Shown: positions 11,901 through 23,600, numbered from the stretch's first letter. The stretch: DNA of 64,000 bases from Nephrocerus scutellatus (GCA_947095585.1 OX352761.1:137918277-137982276), one strand, 5' to 3'. The notes: a model not told the origin generated them from the sequence alone. Made by a program: numbers and translations.

Positions 11901-14900
11901 CAAATATTAACCCAAATTTGTTTTATATAATTTGCAAACTACTAGCAATTGATACTTTTCCATTCATAATGTTAGACTAAATTTTTTTATAAACGTGCAT
12001 GCAGTGTGTTCAAGTAAAATAACCTGAAATGCATTGTAAGCTGATGCCCTACACTTGCGCAGTATCTGAAGCGTTTAATCCAGATAAATTCGCTTTCAAA
12101 ATGAAAAATCTTCAAGTGGTGCGAAAAAAATAAAAGTAAGAAATGAACAAATTTGCTAATTTACCATAAACGTTTGATATTTTGTAGTTTTTGATTGAAA
12201 TTTGGCTATATGCCAAATGCATTTTAAAGTAAGTCTCGCAATGACTGAGTCACAAATGTATCCAACACACTGTGGAAATCATTTTAGATGGTGGAATCTC
12301 CAATTTTGATCAGTTCATGTCGTTCGTTCGTGTAACATGATGTCGTCGTTGTCATTTTCGCTGGCAGCATGGTTCAGTGCTGTTACAAAAACGAAGAACC
12401 AGAAGGAAACTGAATTCTTGAAAGATTGAAGCAATTTTATTAAATTAACATTCTTCCCTGCAAGAGCAATGTTGCTTATAGGTAAACCCCTTATGTGTTT
12501 TCCATTCTATAGACAAAAATAGATACCAGATAGATTAGCATCAAAATGAGACGCTTTGCTGGTGATGCTGCTGAGACATCATTCACGACGACGATGAACG
12601 ACACCACTCAAGAGCATATTCACTCTAATTAAAATTGAATATTTGAAAAATCAAATATATGTATAATAAATATACTGTAAGTACATAATAAGTTAGATGC
12701 ATCTGGTATAGATACAACGATCGGTCTTTATTTTAGGCGAACCTAGTTGAGTGTCAAAATATCCCATATAATACCTATGTATCTTGGAACTTATGGTAAT
12801 AATAATTATTGGCGCAACAGACCGTTCTGTTCCAGTTCCTAGCAACTATTCGCTGTAATTATAATTTTGCACATAAAATAGGGAAAGGGCCTACAATTTA
12901 AGCCCATATACGAAAAACGAATGTTTCATAGGTATGTCAGACATTCTTGTGAGGTCGGATCATGAAAAAGCTTTTTGGTATTTTTCTGGGACTCAAACTT
13001 CAAACCTCCCGCTCAGCAGTCCAACGCAATAACAACAAAGTCAATACGCCCACCTGGCAACAAAGAGCTCAAAATCTGATCGCTGATCACTTGCATCTTA
13101 AGAGATCGCTGCAGGAAACTTTAATTTTGTAAGCAAAATTCGCGGAAAGGATTTATTTTAAGCTAAAATTTTTATTTGCATTTTATATATACATATTTAC
13201 AATATATAAATATATATATATAATATACAGGGATAATCGCCTAATGCTTTATTTTCGGTCAGCATGTTCAGTCAGAAATAATTATCCTAAGCCTAAGGGT
13301 GAAAAACGTTCCGGGAGTAATAACTTGTCAGGGAAAGCTTCTCAATTTGCCGTTCGGATCCGGCCTTCCATTTGTGCCCACACAAATGATCGCGAGAAGC
13401 TAGGCCTTGGACCGCAACGGTCTGTCGCGCCGAATATTTTTATGATTACCTAATGGAAGTGATAGTTGGGCGGTGTCTTTGTATAATTCGAATATAAGCA
13501 ACCATGCTTCCATAATTAAATTTACATTCAAAAACTTTTTTCATAGCATAACACATGTGTGGATTCCACAAAACTCAATGTAATCGGCGATAATCCTTAT
13601 AATCGTTCACTTCCGATAAGAGAGCATTATTTTTTATGACACAAAATTAAAAACTGTTTAATTACGTTGAAACTTTAACGATTTTAGGGACAGGATTAAG
13701 ATATTCGCCACCGACATACTAGCATAGACTATTCCAAAACACTTGGTTCGTGTCAATGTTTCTTTTACTGGAATTAAGTCATCAAACCACAGACACAAAG
13801 TCAGACATTTCAGAGCAAAGTCCTCGAGACATCATGAACGCAAGAAGATTTATGACTATAATTCAGCGCAAGTACATAGCAGTAGTTTATTTTGAATTTA
13901 TTAAAAGTGTATATTTCTGACTACTAGTGTACCATATGTGCTTCATGGGGCATCCTCTTCAGCATCACATCTGCGCACTTGATGCTCATAATACAATGTG
14001 CTAAGTGCTAGAGCGATGATTTTGGAAGACTTTTTGTGGTTGCATATTACAACGAACATTGGATTGTGTCGCTGTCGAGTAAAAAATAAACAAAAAAAAC
14101 TTAAATCACAAAACATACCTCCCAGAATTACGAGTACGTATGGAACTTGTTGAGAACTCGAACAAAATGGTCTCGTGCATTCACATCACTAACTTGCAAA
14201 ATGATTAACTGTCCTGGCATTCGTGATAAACGACTTCTGTGGGAACTGGATGGTGCAACAACAACTCGTGCCAGTTTGGTGTAAGCGATGATGATGGAGT
14301 GCACCCAGTATCATGGTCAATATGTTGTTGCCTCAATCCTTGCGCTCACTTCGGATTTGAATCCCCATCGTCTGGGAATGCTATAAATTTCAAATATTCC
14401 GGCAAATTAATTTAATTGCTAATAAGTGTGTACCACATACATATTTCATACTGCGCGATGTGCTCATCGACTTTTGGTTCACTGCATTTTAATTGGATGG
14501 TGGAATCTGTTGTTTCCTAGATTCGACGCGATGTACTCAAAACAATGCAAATTCGCGCACAAATTTAATTTTTCTTGTGTGTATTATAATTTGCCGAAGG
14601 GTTGCTCTGCTTTTAGCGACATCGTCAATCTGACATTGTCAGATATTTAGAATGAGTTTGAATAGAATAAAATTCGCCAGAAAGAACGAACCTCGACACC
14701 GATATGACAGCTTTTGGCGCAATAATCCAAGGATAATGAGATATTTCGTATATGAAAATAGCAAATCTATTTTTGCCTGTTACCTTGTCATGGAATAATA
14801 TGAATTTTATTCGTTTTTAATTGGAATTGATGATATTATGTGTAAGGTTTATGTATGTATACATCGACGAGTATGTATCTATCGAGATTTGGTTATGTAT

Positions 14901-16390
14901 ACAGGATATTTTATCGGTGTAGCTATTATTTACGCAATGTTCATATAATATCTTGATCTCGAGCGAGGATGGTAGTAAAGCGATGAATATAAAAGAAATT
15001 ATTTTATATTTTCTATCTATTAACTATGTTATTAACATTTTTATCTTACTTATTTTCAGAGTTCATATACAGGCGCGTATTTTCGAGAGAAGTTGTATCA
15101 CTTTCACAAGGACTCGAATAGATACACTCCTATATCAGGTAAATCCATACTTGTTATTAATATTATAAATGTGACGAAGAACTCTATCTGTCTGTTACCT
15201 TTTCACGGCTAAACGGCTGGACCGATCTGGCTATTTATTTTTTAAATGTTCGCTATAGTCCGGGGATGATTATAGGAACCTGGAATCTGAAATCCTTTTA
15301 AGCTAATTCAGTCCTTAGAGATTGAATTACAACCGCTTTACTATATTAGATTATAATCTTTAACGTTGTAGGAGTTTGTTTTTTCATGTACCTAACCAAG
15401 TTATCCTAGTTTAAGTTTACCTAGGAAAGAGTACCTAAACAAGGCATTGGTCGGTCATCTTCGTCGTATAATGTACAACTGCAAATGCTTTCCAAAAAAG
15501 TCTGCAATCAAGTAGTCTAAATATTCTGCTCAAGGGAATCTATCAAGCATTGTTTTGTTGGACGATTTCAGCTAAGCGTTGATGCTTGTAGATCTCGTTG
15601 GTGTTTAAGACTCTGAAATAGTCTCTTCTTACATCTAGTCTTCTTACATAGGTCGGGACGGAGTTCACTTTTCAGGCTTGTAGAACCCAAATTATGAAGA
15701 AGACACTACTAGACCAACTCTTTAGATGTTTTTTTAATGAACGTAATACTGAAAGGGCACCAATTATGAAGAAGACATTGGAATATAAGTGAACTTAAAT
15801 TATCAACCTACCTCATTAATATGGAGTCCCTTTACCTTTCTCTCAGTAGCTATACGGAGTGAAGTAAAAAAACACCGAATTCTGTCTGTGTTTTGTGAAA
15901 ATTTGCTGCTGGCAGTGTAATAACGCGGCAATGTTAATTTTTATAATTCAAAGTTAATTTCTTAAGATTGATCAAATTCTCACCAAGCTTTATCCAAAGA
16001 ATAAAACAAATTTAATTAAAATCGGTAAAGTCACTTGAAAGTTATGAGAAGTGGAAGCTTAGAATGACTTCAAGTTTCGTAATTAGCCTCGTAAATACCT
16101 TTTTAATAGAACTAGTGACTATTGTATGACAATAAATATAGTATAACTTTTTGTGTTGTTTTTCAGAATTTGATTCAGCATCCTCAATTAATGGCTCAAG
16201 CCTGGAGTGCTTAAATCTTATTGTACAAAGCATCAACAAAAATGCGTCATCATGTGCGCCACCGCCTTTGTCGGTGATAGAATCGGGCTCCCACAGCAAT
16301 AATAATAATAATAACAGCAACAAAACCAGTTCGTCCCAACACACTTCTTTGAATTCATCATTTGCCCAGAAATGCACAACACAAGTGTAA
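2948..16390 (+). CDS. nau: Nautilus, MyoD-family bHLH transcription factor (3' part)
   Basis: Myogenic regulatory factor that binds E-boxes in muscle-precursor nuclei. Exons seen: 2948-3070, 3135-3206, 15060-15138, 16167-16390 (stop TAA at 16388); phases 0, 0, 1; 165 residues. The first encodes the end of the basic region, helix 1, loop and helix 2: [11 protein letters not shown] then [14 protein letters not shown], the MyoD-family signature. The second is short ([11 protein letters not shown]...). The last carries the helix III-like [14 protein letters not shown] block, diagnostic of MyoD/nautilus, then an Asn/Ser-rich tail with six Asn in a row. The N-terminus and basic region lie on an upstream exon outside the window; I found no match to it in 1-2947. 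The intron 3207-15059 is 11.9 kb and full of transposons. An AATAAA lies 5 nt after the stop, with another near 16717. Identity is firm; splice sites are canonical. Confidence 0.95.
3359..3598 (-). mobile_element. tRNA-derived SINE copy
   Basis: Reverse-strand copy of the SINE best seen at 26435-26740. The plus strand starts with a short AATAAT tail and GGCGCGGCAGAC, passes the conserved body (TTCGCGAGAGGTGGCACC), and ends at GGGATTCGAACCCC, the reverse complement of an RNA polymerase III B box. The A-box end is missing. Confidence 0.75.
4380..5215 (+). pseudogene. Tc3-like (Tc1/mariner) transposase remnant
   Basis: Transposase read across three frames. In order: an N-terminal HTH-like part (4428-4631, ending around [11 protein letters not shown]), a KKPPLNA segment near 4655, a [15 protein letters not shown] segment near 4705-4760, a [19 protein letters not shown] core near 4795, then at 4914-5056 [16 protein letters not shown] and PPYSPEPN (the second and third catalytic blocks; the third reads NITEN where the family has N-I-E-N), ending with [18 protein letters not shown] at 5130-5180. 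Frameshifts and stops make it inactive. Closest remembered family is C. elegans Tc3. Terminal inverted repeats were not identified. Confidence 0.8.
5216..7635. other. Gene-free stretch of the nau intron
   Basis: AT-rich, unstructured apart from homopolymer runs. Reading frames of 60-84 codons occur on both strands, but none has recognisable domains or codon bias. Confidence 0.5.
7636..7740 (+). mobile_element. tRNA-derived SINE fragment
   Basis: Matches the body of the SINE: CATCCGGGATTAATAACTT, then the AAGCTTCTCAATTCGCCGTT block, the CCCTTCCATTTGT block and a corrupted downstream part. Head and tail are missing. Confidence 0.6.
7780..8015 (+). mobile_element. RTE-like retrotransposon fragment (RT C-terminus)
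   Basis: Nucleotide match to 1065-1290 and 43990-44120: CTTTGACTATCTCGGGTC, then GTAGCAGCCGATAA, then GGTCATACCAGTACTTACAT and GGATCCGCGACT. Too damaged to give a reading frame. Confidence 0.65.
8560..8655 (+). repeat. Dispersed repeat shared with 25945-26010
   Basis: Shares GGTTAAAAATTGATC, GCCAGCCAC and CGAGAAGTTAATATATAGAA with 25945-26010, in the same orientation. Probably the end of an unidentified element. Confidence 0.5.
8826..9434 (+). mobile_element. Jockey/CR1-type non-LTR reverse transcriptase fragment
   Basis: Reads [16 protein letters not shown] near 8826-8875, then ILSDRQYGFR-like sequence, [12 protein letters not shown] (first catalytic Asp) at 9051-9090, a damaged stretch, [18 protein letters not shown] at 9182-9235 and HSFADDSTF (the F-A-D-D catalytic motif) near 9258-9285, ending with [10 protein letters not shown]. 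The open part 9174-9434 is intact for 86 codons, the upstream part is frameshifted. A related linker region lies at 48180-48720. This is a different family from the RTE-like pieces. Confidence 0.85.
9480..10402. other. Gene-free stretch of the nau intron
   Basis: No supported feature; AT-rich with scattered short frames and no recognisable motif. Confidence 0.4.
10403..10740. repeat. Tandem duplication, two ~167-bp units
   Basis: Units 10403-10569 and 10574-10740 (period 171) are nearly identical by eye. Each unit contains three copies of a GACACAAACCATAA-like motif about 45-48 bp apart, so it is a repeat within a repeat. Near-identity suggests a recent duplication, or an assembly artefact. 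Confidence 0.9.
10810..11532. mobile_element. Foldback MITE with ~180-bp inverted arms and TA target duplication
   Basis: Left arm begins CAGGGTGCCCCTTATTCGTG at 10810 and right arm ends in its complement (...GGGGACACCCTG) at 11532. The first ~43 bp of the arms are nearly identical and similarity continues for about 180 bp (10810-11000 against 11355-11532). TA dinucleotides flank both ends (10808-10809, 11533-11534), as for Tc1/mariner-type insertions. The interior (11001-11350) has no transposase. A rearranged copy lies at 1815-2534. Confidence 0.88.
12800..13050 (-). mobile_element. tRNA-derived SINE copy
   Basis: AATAATAATTATTGGCGCAA at the plus-strand left edge (tail side), a diverged middle, a GTGAGGTCGGATCATG block, and near 12990-13040 the complement of the tRNA-like head (GGGACTCAAAC, CTCCCGCTCAGCAGTCCAA). 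Confidence 0.7.
13285..13452 (+). mobile_element. tRNA-derived SINE, 3' half
   Basis: Begins near AAAAACGTTCCGGGAGTAAT, passes the CTTCTCAATTTGCCGTTCGG and GGACCGCAACGGTCTGTCGC blocks and ends in a short AATATTTTTATGATTA tail. Lies about 240 bp from the opposite-strand copy at 12800-13050. Confidence 0.75.
13460..15059. other. Gene-free stretch of the nau intron
   Basis: No recognisable coding, RNA or transposon sequence. It ends at the polypyrimidine tract and AG that open the third visible nau exon. Confidence 0.4.
15145..15330 (+). mobile_element. Helitron-like repeat, 5'-end fragment
   Basis: Carries TTATTAATATTATAAATGTG, a CTGTCTGTTACC block, CACGGCTAAACGGCTGGACC and GTCCGGGGATGATTATAGGA, all shared with 20333-20480. 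The TAATATTATAAATG-CTGTTACNTTTCACGGCTAAAC layout is a very common arthropod repeat that I associate with Helitrons. It begins only about 6-10 nt after the nau donor at 15139. Confidence 0.55.
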
Positions 16391-17515
16391 CAACGAATAA
16401 AAAAACTGTTTCATAATAATTGTGAATGGAATTAGTATCGTCAAAATGTTAAATTAGCCTTCAAACAACAGCAAATATCAAAAGGATACAAGTTATACTT
16501 AATTTAACAGTTATATAAATAATTAGTACCATTGTGTAAATATTCTATTTTCTAATTTAATTCTTATTGATTTTATGTCATGTGTTCTTTAAATTTTCCA
16601 TGTTAACTATTAGAATTTAGCTTTAGGTAATATTTAGTTTTACAATCGAATGATTTCCAACAAAATTAGTGTATATGTATATATAACATTTAAATTATTT
16701 GAGTATAATATTTATGTAAATAAAATTGAAAATTTAAAAAATAATTTTTCATATTTTGTATTTGTTATTCAAACTTCAGCTCTATTAAGCCATGTCATTA
16801 CTGCAATTCGATGTTGTCAGTCTGGTAGAAATAGTGGTTAGCAGGAGGGCTAAGCGAAATCAGAAATAAATTAAGCAAATGTACAAGTACCTGTCAATTT
16901 GTCTTCAAAAGCGGTATGTTTGATAGACCTATATTTAATACCTGCAAAGCACGGTCAAGCCACTGGCTTGTGCTTATAAACAAGCAATAATTGATGCCTT
17001 GGACGTTGGATGAAATCATCGTTCGTATTAATAGTGTCATACAGCTGCCATTGCTAGAAAAGCGACCCAGAACTGAACGTCTGTTAATACCCATGTTAAT
17101 AATACAGAATAGCCGCTGTTTTTATTAACAACTTTTATTTAGCCCCCAAAGTTGTCTGTCTATTTTGACGTTTTTTACGTCGTTTTTAATCAACTTTCAC
17201 ACATCCTAGAAAGCTCAAATTTTGTGAGCATATCACGTTAAGATCAGACGTGTGGTGCGCGCGACGTGAAAAGTGACGATCTTAAACTTCTCTATGTATG
17301 TATTTATGCATGAATATATGTTTTTTATGGAGGAGGTTGGAAATCTTCAAAACAGACTTCACATGTGCACCATTAGCCTAACTGAGTAAACCAACACCCA
17401 ATAATTATTTTATAGCCAATCCCGTGGAACTACCGTTAAGCATTTCATCAAGGGAAGTCTTTCAGCGTTGGTTGCAATTCTATTCTGAATATTTGTTTTC
17501 TTTTCCCTCTTTCTT
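16391..17515. other. nau 3' region and gap, no gene
   Basis: AATAAA hexamers at about 16395 and 16717 are candidate nau polyadenylation signals. The rest holds AT-rich sequence with no recognised element. Confidence 0.45.
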
Positions 17516-17519
17516 CATC

Positions 17520-18540
17520 ATAATCTGTGTTATAGTTCTTCATATCTTCTCTTAATCTCGAGACATTAGGTTCTTCGTTATTCTGAAAGACATTTCGCTG
17601 AATGCATTCCATACCTCCTCAGTTTGTAGCAGAGAATTCACTATGTTTTCTGGCGAAATGGTGTGTCCTATTTGCTCTGACACATCCTGTCTTTCTTCTG
17701 CAAGACACTAAAGAAAATAAGTTCCACATCTTCTAGCATACCCTCACATAAAGTGCAGTAGGGGAAACTCTCGTGCTTATATTAAATTTTATATTCTTAT
17801 TATTATATATTGTATTTATGTATTATATATTCTTCTACGCATAAATCAAGCATACTTGCAAACACATTTGAATAGTTCCTAATTGCGGATTTTAATGCCA
17901 TGTTAGAGATATTATATTGTCCTGGGGTCTTGTTATTACCTACCTTGCTGCCTGGGTGGAGAACTTCCTCGGCCACCTCGGGCGCAAATTCTTATCGAGA
18001 TCAAATATCTCTACATTAAAGTCGTGTTAATGTTTCTGGGAAAACAATACGTTTACAATAGTGTTAAGTTTGTTGGGGCACGAAGGGGATGTAAAGGAGT
18101 TACCCTTAACTTTCATAGTTACCGTTCTGTACGGTCTACCCCAAGTGTCTTGTTTAACTTGTATACACAGTTCCCTGCGTTTATTTGACTTTATAACCGT
18201 CTTAAGCTGTGATCGTACAGTACTAGTACAATACTCCCCTCGTAGATCATCAATATTTATACGCCTTTCTCTTTGATTTTGCTGTCTGGCTCTTACGCAG
18301 CTCCGAAGAAGTTCCGTGAACTCTTCATTCCATCAGTACGTAGATTTGCCGTTCAAAATTTTCCTCGGCACTGCTGCATCTCGGGCACTTCTTAGCAAGG
18401 TCATGACTTTGAACACTTTTTCCGCCGCTGATCCTAAGACTGGTATCCTGGTTAAGCGCGATTGCGCTTACTCTCTTCGCGAGTGGCCTGAACAGCTAAT
18501 TTGTTATGGCGAGCCCGAAGGTCGCAGCTAATAATTAGGG
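17520..18540 (-). mobile_element. R1-like non-LTR retrotransposon remnant
   Basis: On the minus strand 18540 to 18060 reads a linker ending in QVKQDTWGRPYRTVTMKV, the W-G-x-P-Y block found just before the reverse transcriptase in R1/jockey-group elements. 17990 to 17830 continues with KTPGQYNISNMALKSAIR, the P-G-x-D-x-I-x-N-x-A-L-K start of the RT domain, where the usual Asp is changed. Several stops and a frameshift make it inactive. 17520-17770 looks like another diverged antisense part of a similar element. Confidence 0.7.
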
Positions 18541-20332
18541 CAAATGAATTTTTTTAGTGTACTTGTGTTTGTGAGTTTGTCTACTCGTATATCTAGACTT
18601 CTTCCAGTCAGAATTTGATGATATTTTTTTAAAACATTTGTTTAGCGCTCGGCTTGTAATGGCGTAATTTTGAGAGTAAATCATAGTGGTTGTTTCGAGA
18701 GGAAAAGTATAAAAAAGGTTTTTTCATGAAACTAAATTCCTTTAAATCTAATTCAGCCTTTACACTGAACTACAACTATCCATATGGCGAGGTGAGAAGC
18801 TCCACTTTACTATCTTAAATTCAGACAAATGAAGGCTGCCAACAATTTTTAACTTCTATCCTATATATTACATATCACTTTCCTAGTCTGAACTAGTTTA
18901 GTTAACTTATCATAAACTAACCAAATACGATAATTCAAATTTCGACCTGTGTGAACTGTGTCGAATTTCCTTAATGCATACGAGTACAAAACGACACATG
19001 TATTCTTCTCAATCTAGCACTGATTAAGATACCGAAGATGTTACAGTTTTATGAAGCATATCTAAATTACAAATCACAATAATTATACTAATTCTAAAAA
19101 TAGCTATTCAAGCACTTAAGTAAATGATATATTAACAACTGGCTAAAATATTTTATAAAAAATCCCATTTGGAGATGGCAAGTTAGGGAAAAACACTTTT
19201 CGAGGGATTAGTATGCTGGTGGCAATGGCAACCAGGATCATCGATGGTTCCATATGTTTAACATGCAAATGAATTTACTCCCGCACTCACTTGCCTTACA
19301 ACAAGAGCTGTCATCACCATTATACGCACTCAATTTGCGCATTTGGTGCTTCATCAAAGCCTGACACGATATCGCACTTGCGTACGATGACGGTGGTATA
19401 CCCCTTGCGAGATAAACGCTATGCCATAATGGGCAATCATTAATATTAAACGAGAGATCATATGCTTTCAAAAAAATCGTCGCTGTCATCACAAGATGAA
19501 AGCGTGTTCACACTTACATGCGCGCGTTGTGTGACAGTCAACATCCTTTGACTTAAACGTCGTGTCCGCGCATATCAGTGAGAAAGGAAAACACTCAATC
19601 TGACTCGATCCTGTCAACGAATGTTTACATTCGATGGCACACAGCAGCAATCATACCCGCTCATTGTTGAGATCCAGCTGACACATTCTGCCTCAAGCTA
19701 ATTTGCCTCCTAAGCAGTTGTGATTTACACAGAGGATGAGATGTTGGCAGCCTCTTAAGGTATCTTAAGTATAATTCAACCAAACATCTGAAATGACTAT
19801 TTTGTGGAAATGGAAATGGGAAAATAAAAACAGGTCGACGCATCACTCTGCCTCGATATATTTCAGGCATAAAATTGTGATCGGATTTCAAAAGAAGAAG
19901 CGCCGCAATCTTGAGCATTCTTGTTGTCTCCGGATATGACCACTTGAGTTTTATGTTGCGACACATTAGCTGCTATTAGATGTGACATTTTGCTAAATGT
20001 CTCTTTATATATGGCTACATCGAAACCATGAGGGAGGCGCACAGCTCTTCGATTTGTTTATAAGTTTCAGAGTAACTTTGTAATCCCTGGAGATTGCGTC
20101 ACAATGAAGACGATATGGTGTCTGTTTTTTTCTTATCTCCATTTAACAAGAAGTCGTATTTAATGCATGCTGGTAAGACAATTAACTGCAACTGAATCGG
20201 AGAATCTTTAAAGCATTCACAAGTTAAATATAATATATTTTATAAAAAAAAAACTGCATTTTTCTTTGCGTCCAGAATGGATACTCGAAGATTATTCAGA
20301 CATACACAAAAGAAGTTTCCAGAGTGTATATC
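18541..20332. other. Gene-free convergent gap
   Basis: No supported gene. Frames of 84 codons (19238-19492, -) and 101 codons (19661-19966, -) lack motifs and are probably chance. Confidence 0.4.
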
Positions 20333-20745
20333 CTTACTAATATTATAAATGTGAAAGTAACTTTGTCTGTCTGTTACCTTTTCAGGGCTAAACGGCTAGA
20401 CCGACACAATGCTCAAGGCTCATTTTTCTTTTAAAATGTTCGCAATAGTCCGGGGATGATTGTACGAACCTGGAAAATTGGAAAATTCTGGAAAAACTTA
20501 AAAAAATTGCGAAAACTGAAAAAATTCCGTTTTCCATGGGATTTTTGTATGAGCTCGCAACCAAACACGTTTTTATATATAGGGCCCGGAGGTTATAGAC
20601 TAAAATTTTGGGTCAGTGGCGGGTAGGTAGGCGTGGGGCTCAATAATGTGCGGCTGTTTCAGTGGGGGAGTGTTCGGTTTGGTTTGATCAGTAGGGTGTG
20701 AGGGGCAGCCAGACAAACGCCTGTTATTTTAGCTTTTGGTGGGTC
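20333..20745 (+). mobile_element. Helitron-like non-autonomous element
   Basis: Starts TCCTTACTAATATTATAAAT (5' TC as in Helitrons) after an A. Includes CTGTCTGTTACCTTTTC and GTCCGGGGATGATTG blocks. The right end (20580-20745) is the complement of the region seen at 44556-44700, ending in an AATAACAGGCGTTTG-like complement followed by TTTTAGCT, a damaged CTAG terminus. No ORF. Family assignment is from termini only. Confidence 0.5.
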
Positions 20746-20784
20746 TTAACGGTGTCTTACGGGTCGGGATCAGGGATTGGGATT

Positions 20785-20950
20785 GTTCGAAAGTAATAAC
20801 TGTCATGAAAAAGCTTCTCAAATCGTCTTTCGGTAATGGCTTTAAATTCTAGGTCCCTTCTATTTATTTGTAAGCAAAAATATAACACGAACAACAAGAA
20901 TGGTCTCAAGGAGCAAGACTAAGACTTAAAACCGTGTTCGTGTTTTTAGT
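20785..20950 (+). mobile_element. tRNA-derived SINE, diverged 3' half
   Basis: GAAAGTAATAACTGTCATG, AAAGCTTCTCAAATCG, GGTCCCTTCTATTTATTTG, then ACACGAACAACAAGAATGG match the SINE body in order with many substitutions. Lies directly after the Helitron-like element. Confidence 0.6.
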
Positions 20951-21204
20951 TTTAATTGTTTATCGACTGCTACTTACGTCGAATTCGTTGCACACTAACT
21001 TAATTAAACGACTAATCGAATTTTTTGTTTATGCACGATACCACTTGTACCATGTTTTTCTTCGGATCTCTCTTTCGATCTCGATCTGATAAAAGCGTTT
21101 CAAACATGCTATGGAGTTTGCCAATAGTTTTTCTAGCAAATGCCCTTCCAGCAATCGGCAAAATCAAATTATTTAGCAAATAGTTTAACATTCACACAGC
21201 AGCC

Positions 21205-21368
21205 CAGCCCTACAATAAGCTTTCCTTTCTACGACGATCGGTTCTATGCACCGAAAGGACTCCATTGGTTCATACACTGGACCAAGAATCGTCAACTCAG
21301 CAATAGGTTAAACAGACCTGGAGCTGCTACTTCAACAACAACAATAAGCTTCAGTTTCCGTTTCTAAT
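21205..21368 (-). repeat. Dispersed repeat with CAA-rich end, second copy at 33615
   Basis: TCTATGCACCGAAAGGACTC, TGGACCAAGAATCGTCAAC, CAATAGGTTAAACAGACCTG and an ACAACAACAA tail match the reverse complement of 33615-33760 in order. No coding capacity; the class is unknown. Confidence 0.65.
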
Positions 21369-23394
21369 TGTAACAAGATCTTATTGTACTGTGCCAATTG
21401 CTTCTTGGGTACAATACGATTGTATACAAAACGTGCTAACATTTCTGTTGAAGTTATTCTCTTCCTGGGAAACTCTAAAATTTCATTAAAAATCTAACTG
21501 GCGAGTAGCAGGTCAAGCATAAAATACGAAATAAATTCTCAGACGGGTAAAAGTAAAAAATATAATGTTCTATATAAATTAGATTAAAATGCCCATCCTG
21601 CAAACAGAACATTCTATCTTTATTTATGACTTATCAAAATGGCTATATACTCAACCAACGGATCTTTGACTTGCTTGACTGGTATTATATTCCTACGTTT
21701 TCCCAAAGAAAACATACTTCATGCGTAAGAAATATTATTAGTAAAAGGAATGAATTCTAATTTGCCCTTGTGCTTTATGCTTTATGAGATCCCCGATACT
21801 TTTAAACATACAAGAGTCCAATTCTGTGTGACATCTTCCGTCACGCAAAATTAAATTTTTCGAACAAATATCTCATTGGAATCGTTTGGTCGTTCGTTTG
21901 CTTGCTGTTTACTGGGCTGGCTAGGCTGGTTGAAGCGAATGAAATGAGCGATCGCTTCATTTTCTCACTTCGGGCTGTTGCACTTCTGTCCACGGTGAAT
22001 GAATCCGAGGATGCTGATGAGGGTGAGCTTCAATGATTGAACGCAATGCAACGATGTTTACGAAATAGTCAGTTTTGTTTTAAGGAACTGCCTCAATTGG
22101 TGGGTATTTCTTGCGTAACGAGTTCCGGGTTTTAAGTTATACCTAAAAATAACTTTTGTCCCTATCCTATTTTGATCCTGCGGGATTTTCCTTCTTGTAA
22201 ACACTTTAGTAAGCTGATCGTCGATTTATTACTGTTCTTCTGTTAATTGCTGCTCTATCTAAGAAATACAATGTAGAAACCGAGCATTTACGCTAAGTAC
22301 TTTAATAAAAGGAATAAAAATATTTGGTTTTCCTGTTCTAAGGTCTTGTTACAAATTGTTTTTTGTATCCTCTGTCTGCATCTGTTCATTTTAGGTTTAT
22401 TTTTCTAAATGGTACTCTAAGCGTAATTAGGCTGGTCGACAATGTTTTGTAACAATTTAGCATAATATTGGTCCGCAGGGAGTGTACACAACTTAAGTGT
22501 TAAGTGGTAAGTGTTTGACATTCTGGTTGTAATTCTTAAAATTGATAATAATATTTAGCAGATGAATTTTTATGGCCCAAATGGAAATATATTTACTTTC
22601 TTGTTTCTTATATTAGAGGCTGTTAAACAGATGTTCTAAGGTAAGATTAAAATTTAAAAATAGACAAATTTTAAATGGATAGGTGTGACGAAAAACTGGG
22701 TAACATGTTGACAAAAATAGTTTCTTAAAAATGTTGACCCAGAAAACCTAAAGGTGAGGTGTTGCCTAAAATAATATCTTAATAATGTTGACCTAGGGAG
22801 CCCAACGACTTTGTCATCAAAGTGTGCGCTACTTTATTTAAACTCCCGTCCTGTTGCCTTTAGTAAATTTCTCTAGATATAAAGATTAGCTGTAATCAAT
22901 GATAAGCAAAACGCAAGAACGAGGCCAAGGCTTTTCGGTTTTGGTCTTGCAGGCTGAGTTATAGTCCTCGTCTTGTGGTCTTGCTTGTAATATTGATAAG
23001 TCAATATTACAATATTTATTTGCTGCGTTTAGACAATAACATATCTTTTAACGTTTCTATCTTTCTCCAGAACTAAGTTAGAGTAAAAATATTTTAAATC
23101 TCTGTAGGGGACGTAAAGTGGGCTAAAAATGTTGGTTGAATAACATTTTTAATTTTTGTATTTGGTGAAACAACTGCATCATATCTTTAAATTGCATGCT
23201 CCATTTTAGTACGCTAAAATAGGCGTACAAAAGTAAAATACAGGCTACTCGTGTGTAAAAACACAAGTTGATTTCACTTTCCGTTTTTGAATGATTGCGA
23301 AAATTCATTTCCAGTTACAGTTTAATAGAAGCCGAGGTAGTGGCCAGATTTCCATCAATAAACTCTTTCATCCAATGATTACGGGCAATCTATT
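21369..23394. other. Gene-free convergent gap
   Basis: AT-rich. Holds a short direct repeat around 22700 and 22780 (AATGTTGACC plus flanks). Nothing else recognised. Confidence 0.4.
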
Positions 23395-23600
23395 AACCAA
23401 ATTTCATCGCCTTATCTCTAGCAGTTTTAGCAAAATGACGTCGATGGATGGACAGTCGGACGGACATGACTCGCAATCAACTCAGCTTTTGACCCGAGTC
23501 GGAATATATATATATATATTTACTTTATCATTCATACCGGAGACGCTTCCTATTCAGTGTTACAATTGTAGCGGAGATAGGCGCGGAAGAGGTTCCTCTG
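23395..23600 (+). repeat. Dispersed fly repeat (GACGGACATG...AT-run...GGAGACGCTTCC)
   Basis: The order GGACAGTCGGACGGACATGA, CTCAGCTTTTGACC, an (AT)n run at about 23505-23520, then ACGCTTCCTATTCAGTGTTA resembles a widespread repeat remembered from drosophilid genomes. The element class is uncertain. Confidence 0.45.

Noticed and set aside
16042..16377. 111-codon minus-strand frame with a poly-Leu run
   Set aside because: Antisense shadow of the last nau exon; the Leu run is the complement of the Asn codons.
19661..19966. 101-codon minus-strand frame in the convergent gap
   Set aside because: No recognisable motif and no neighbouring exon. Could not be supported.
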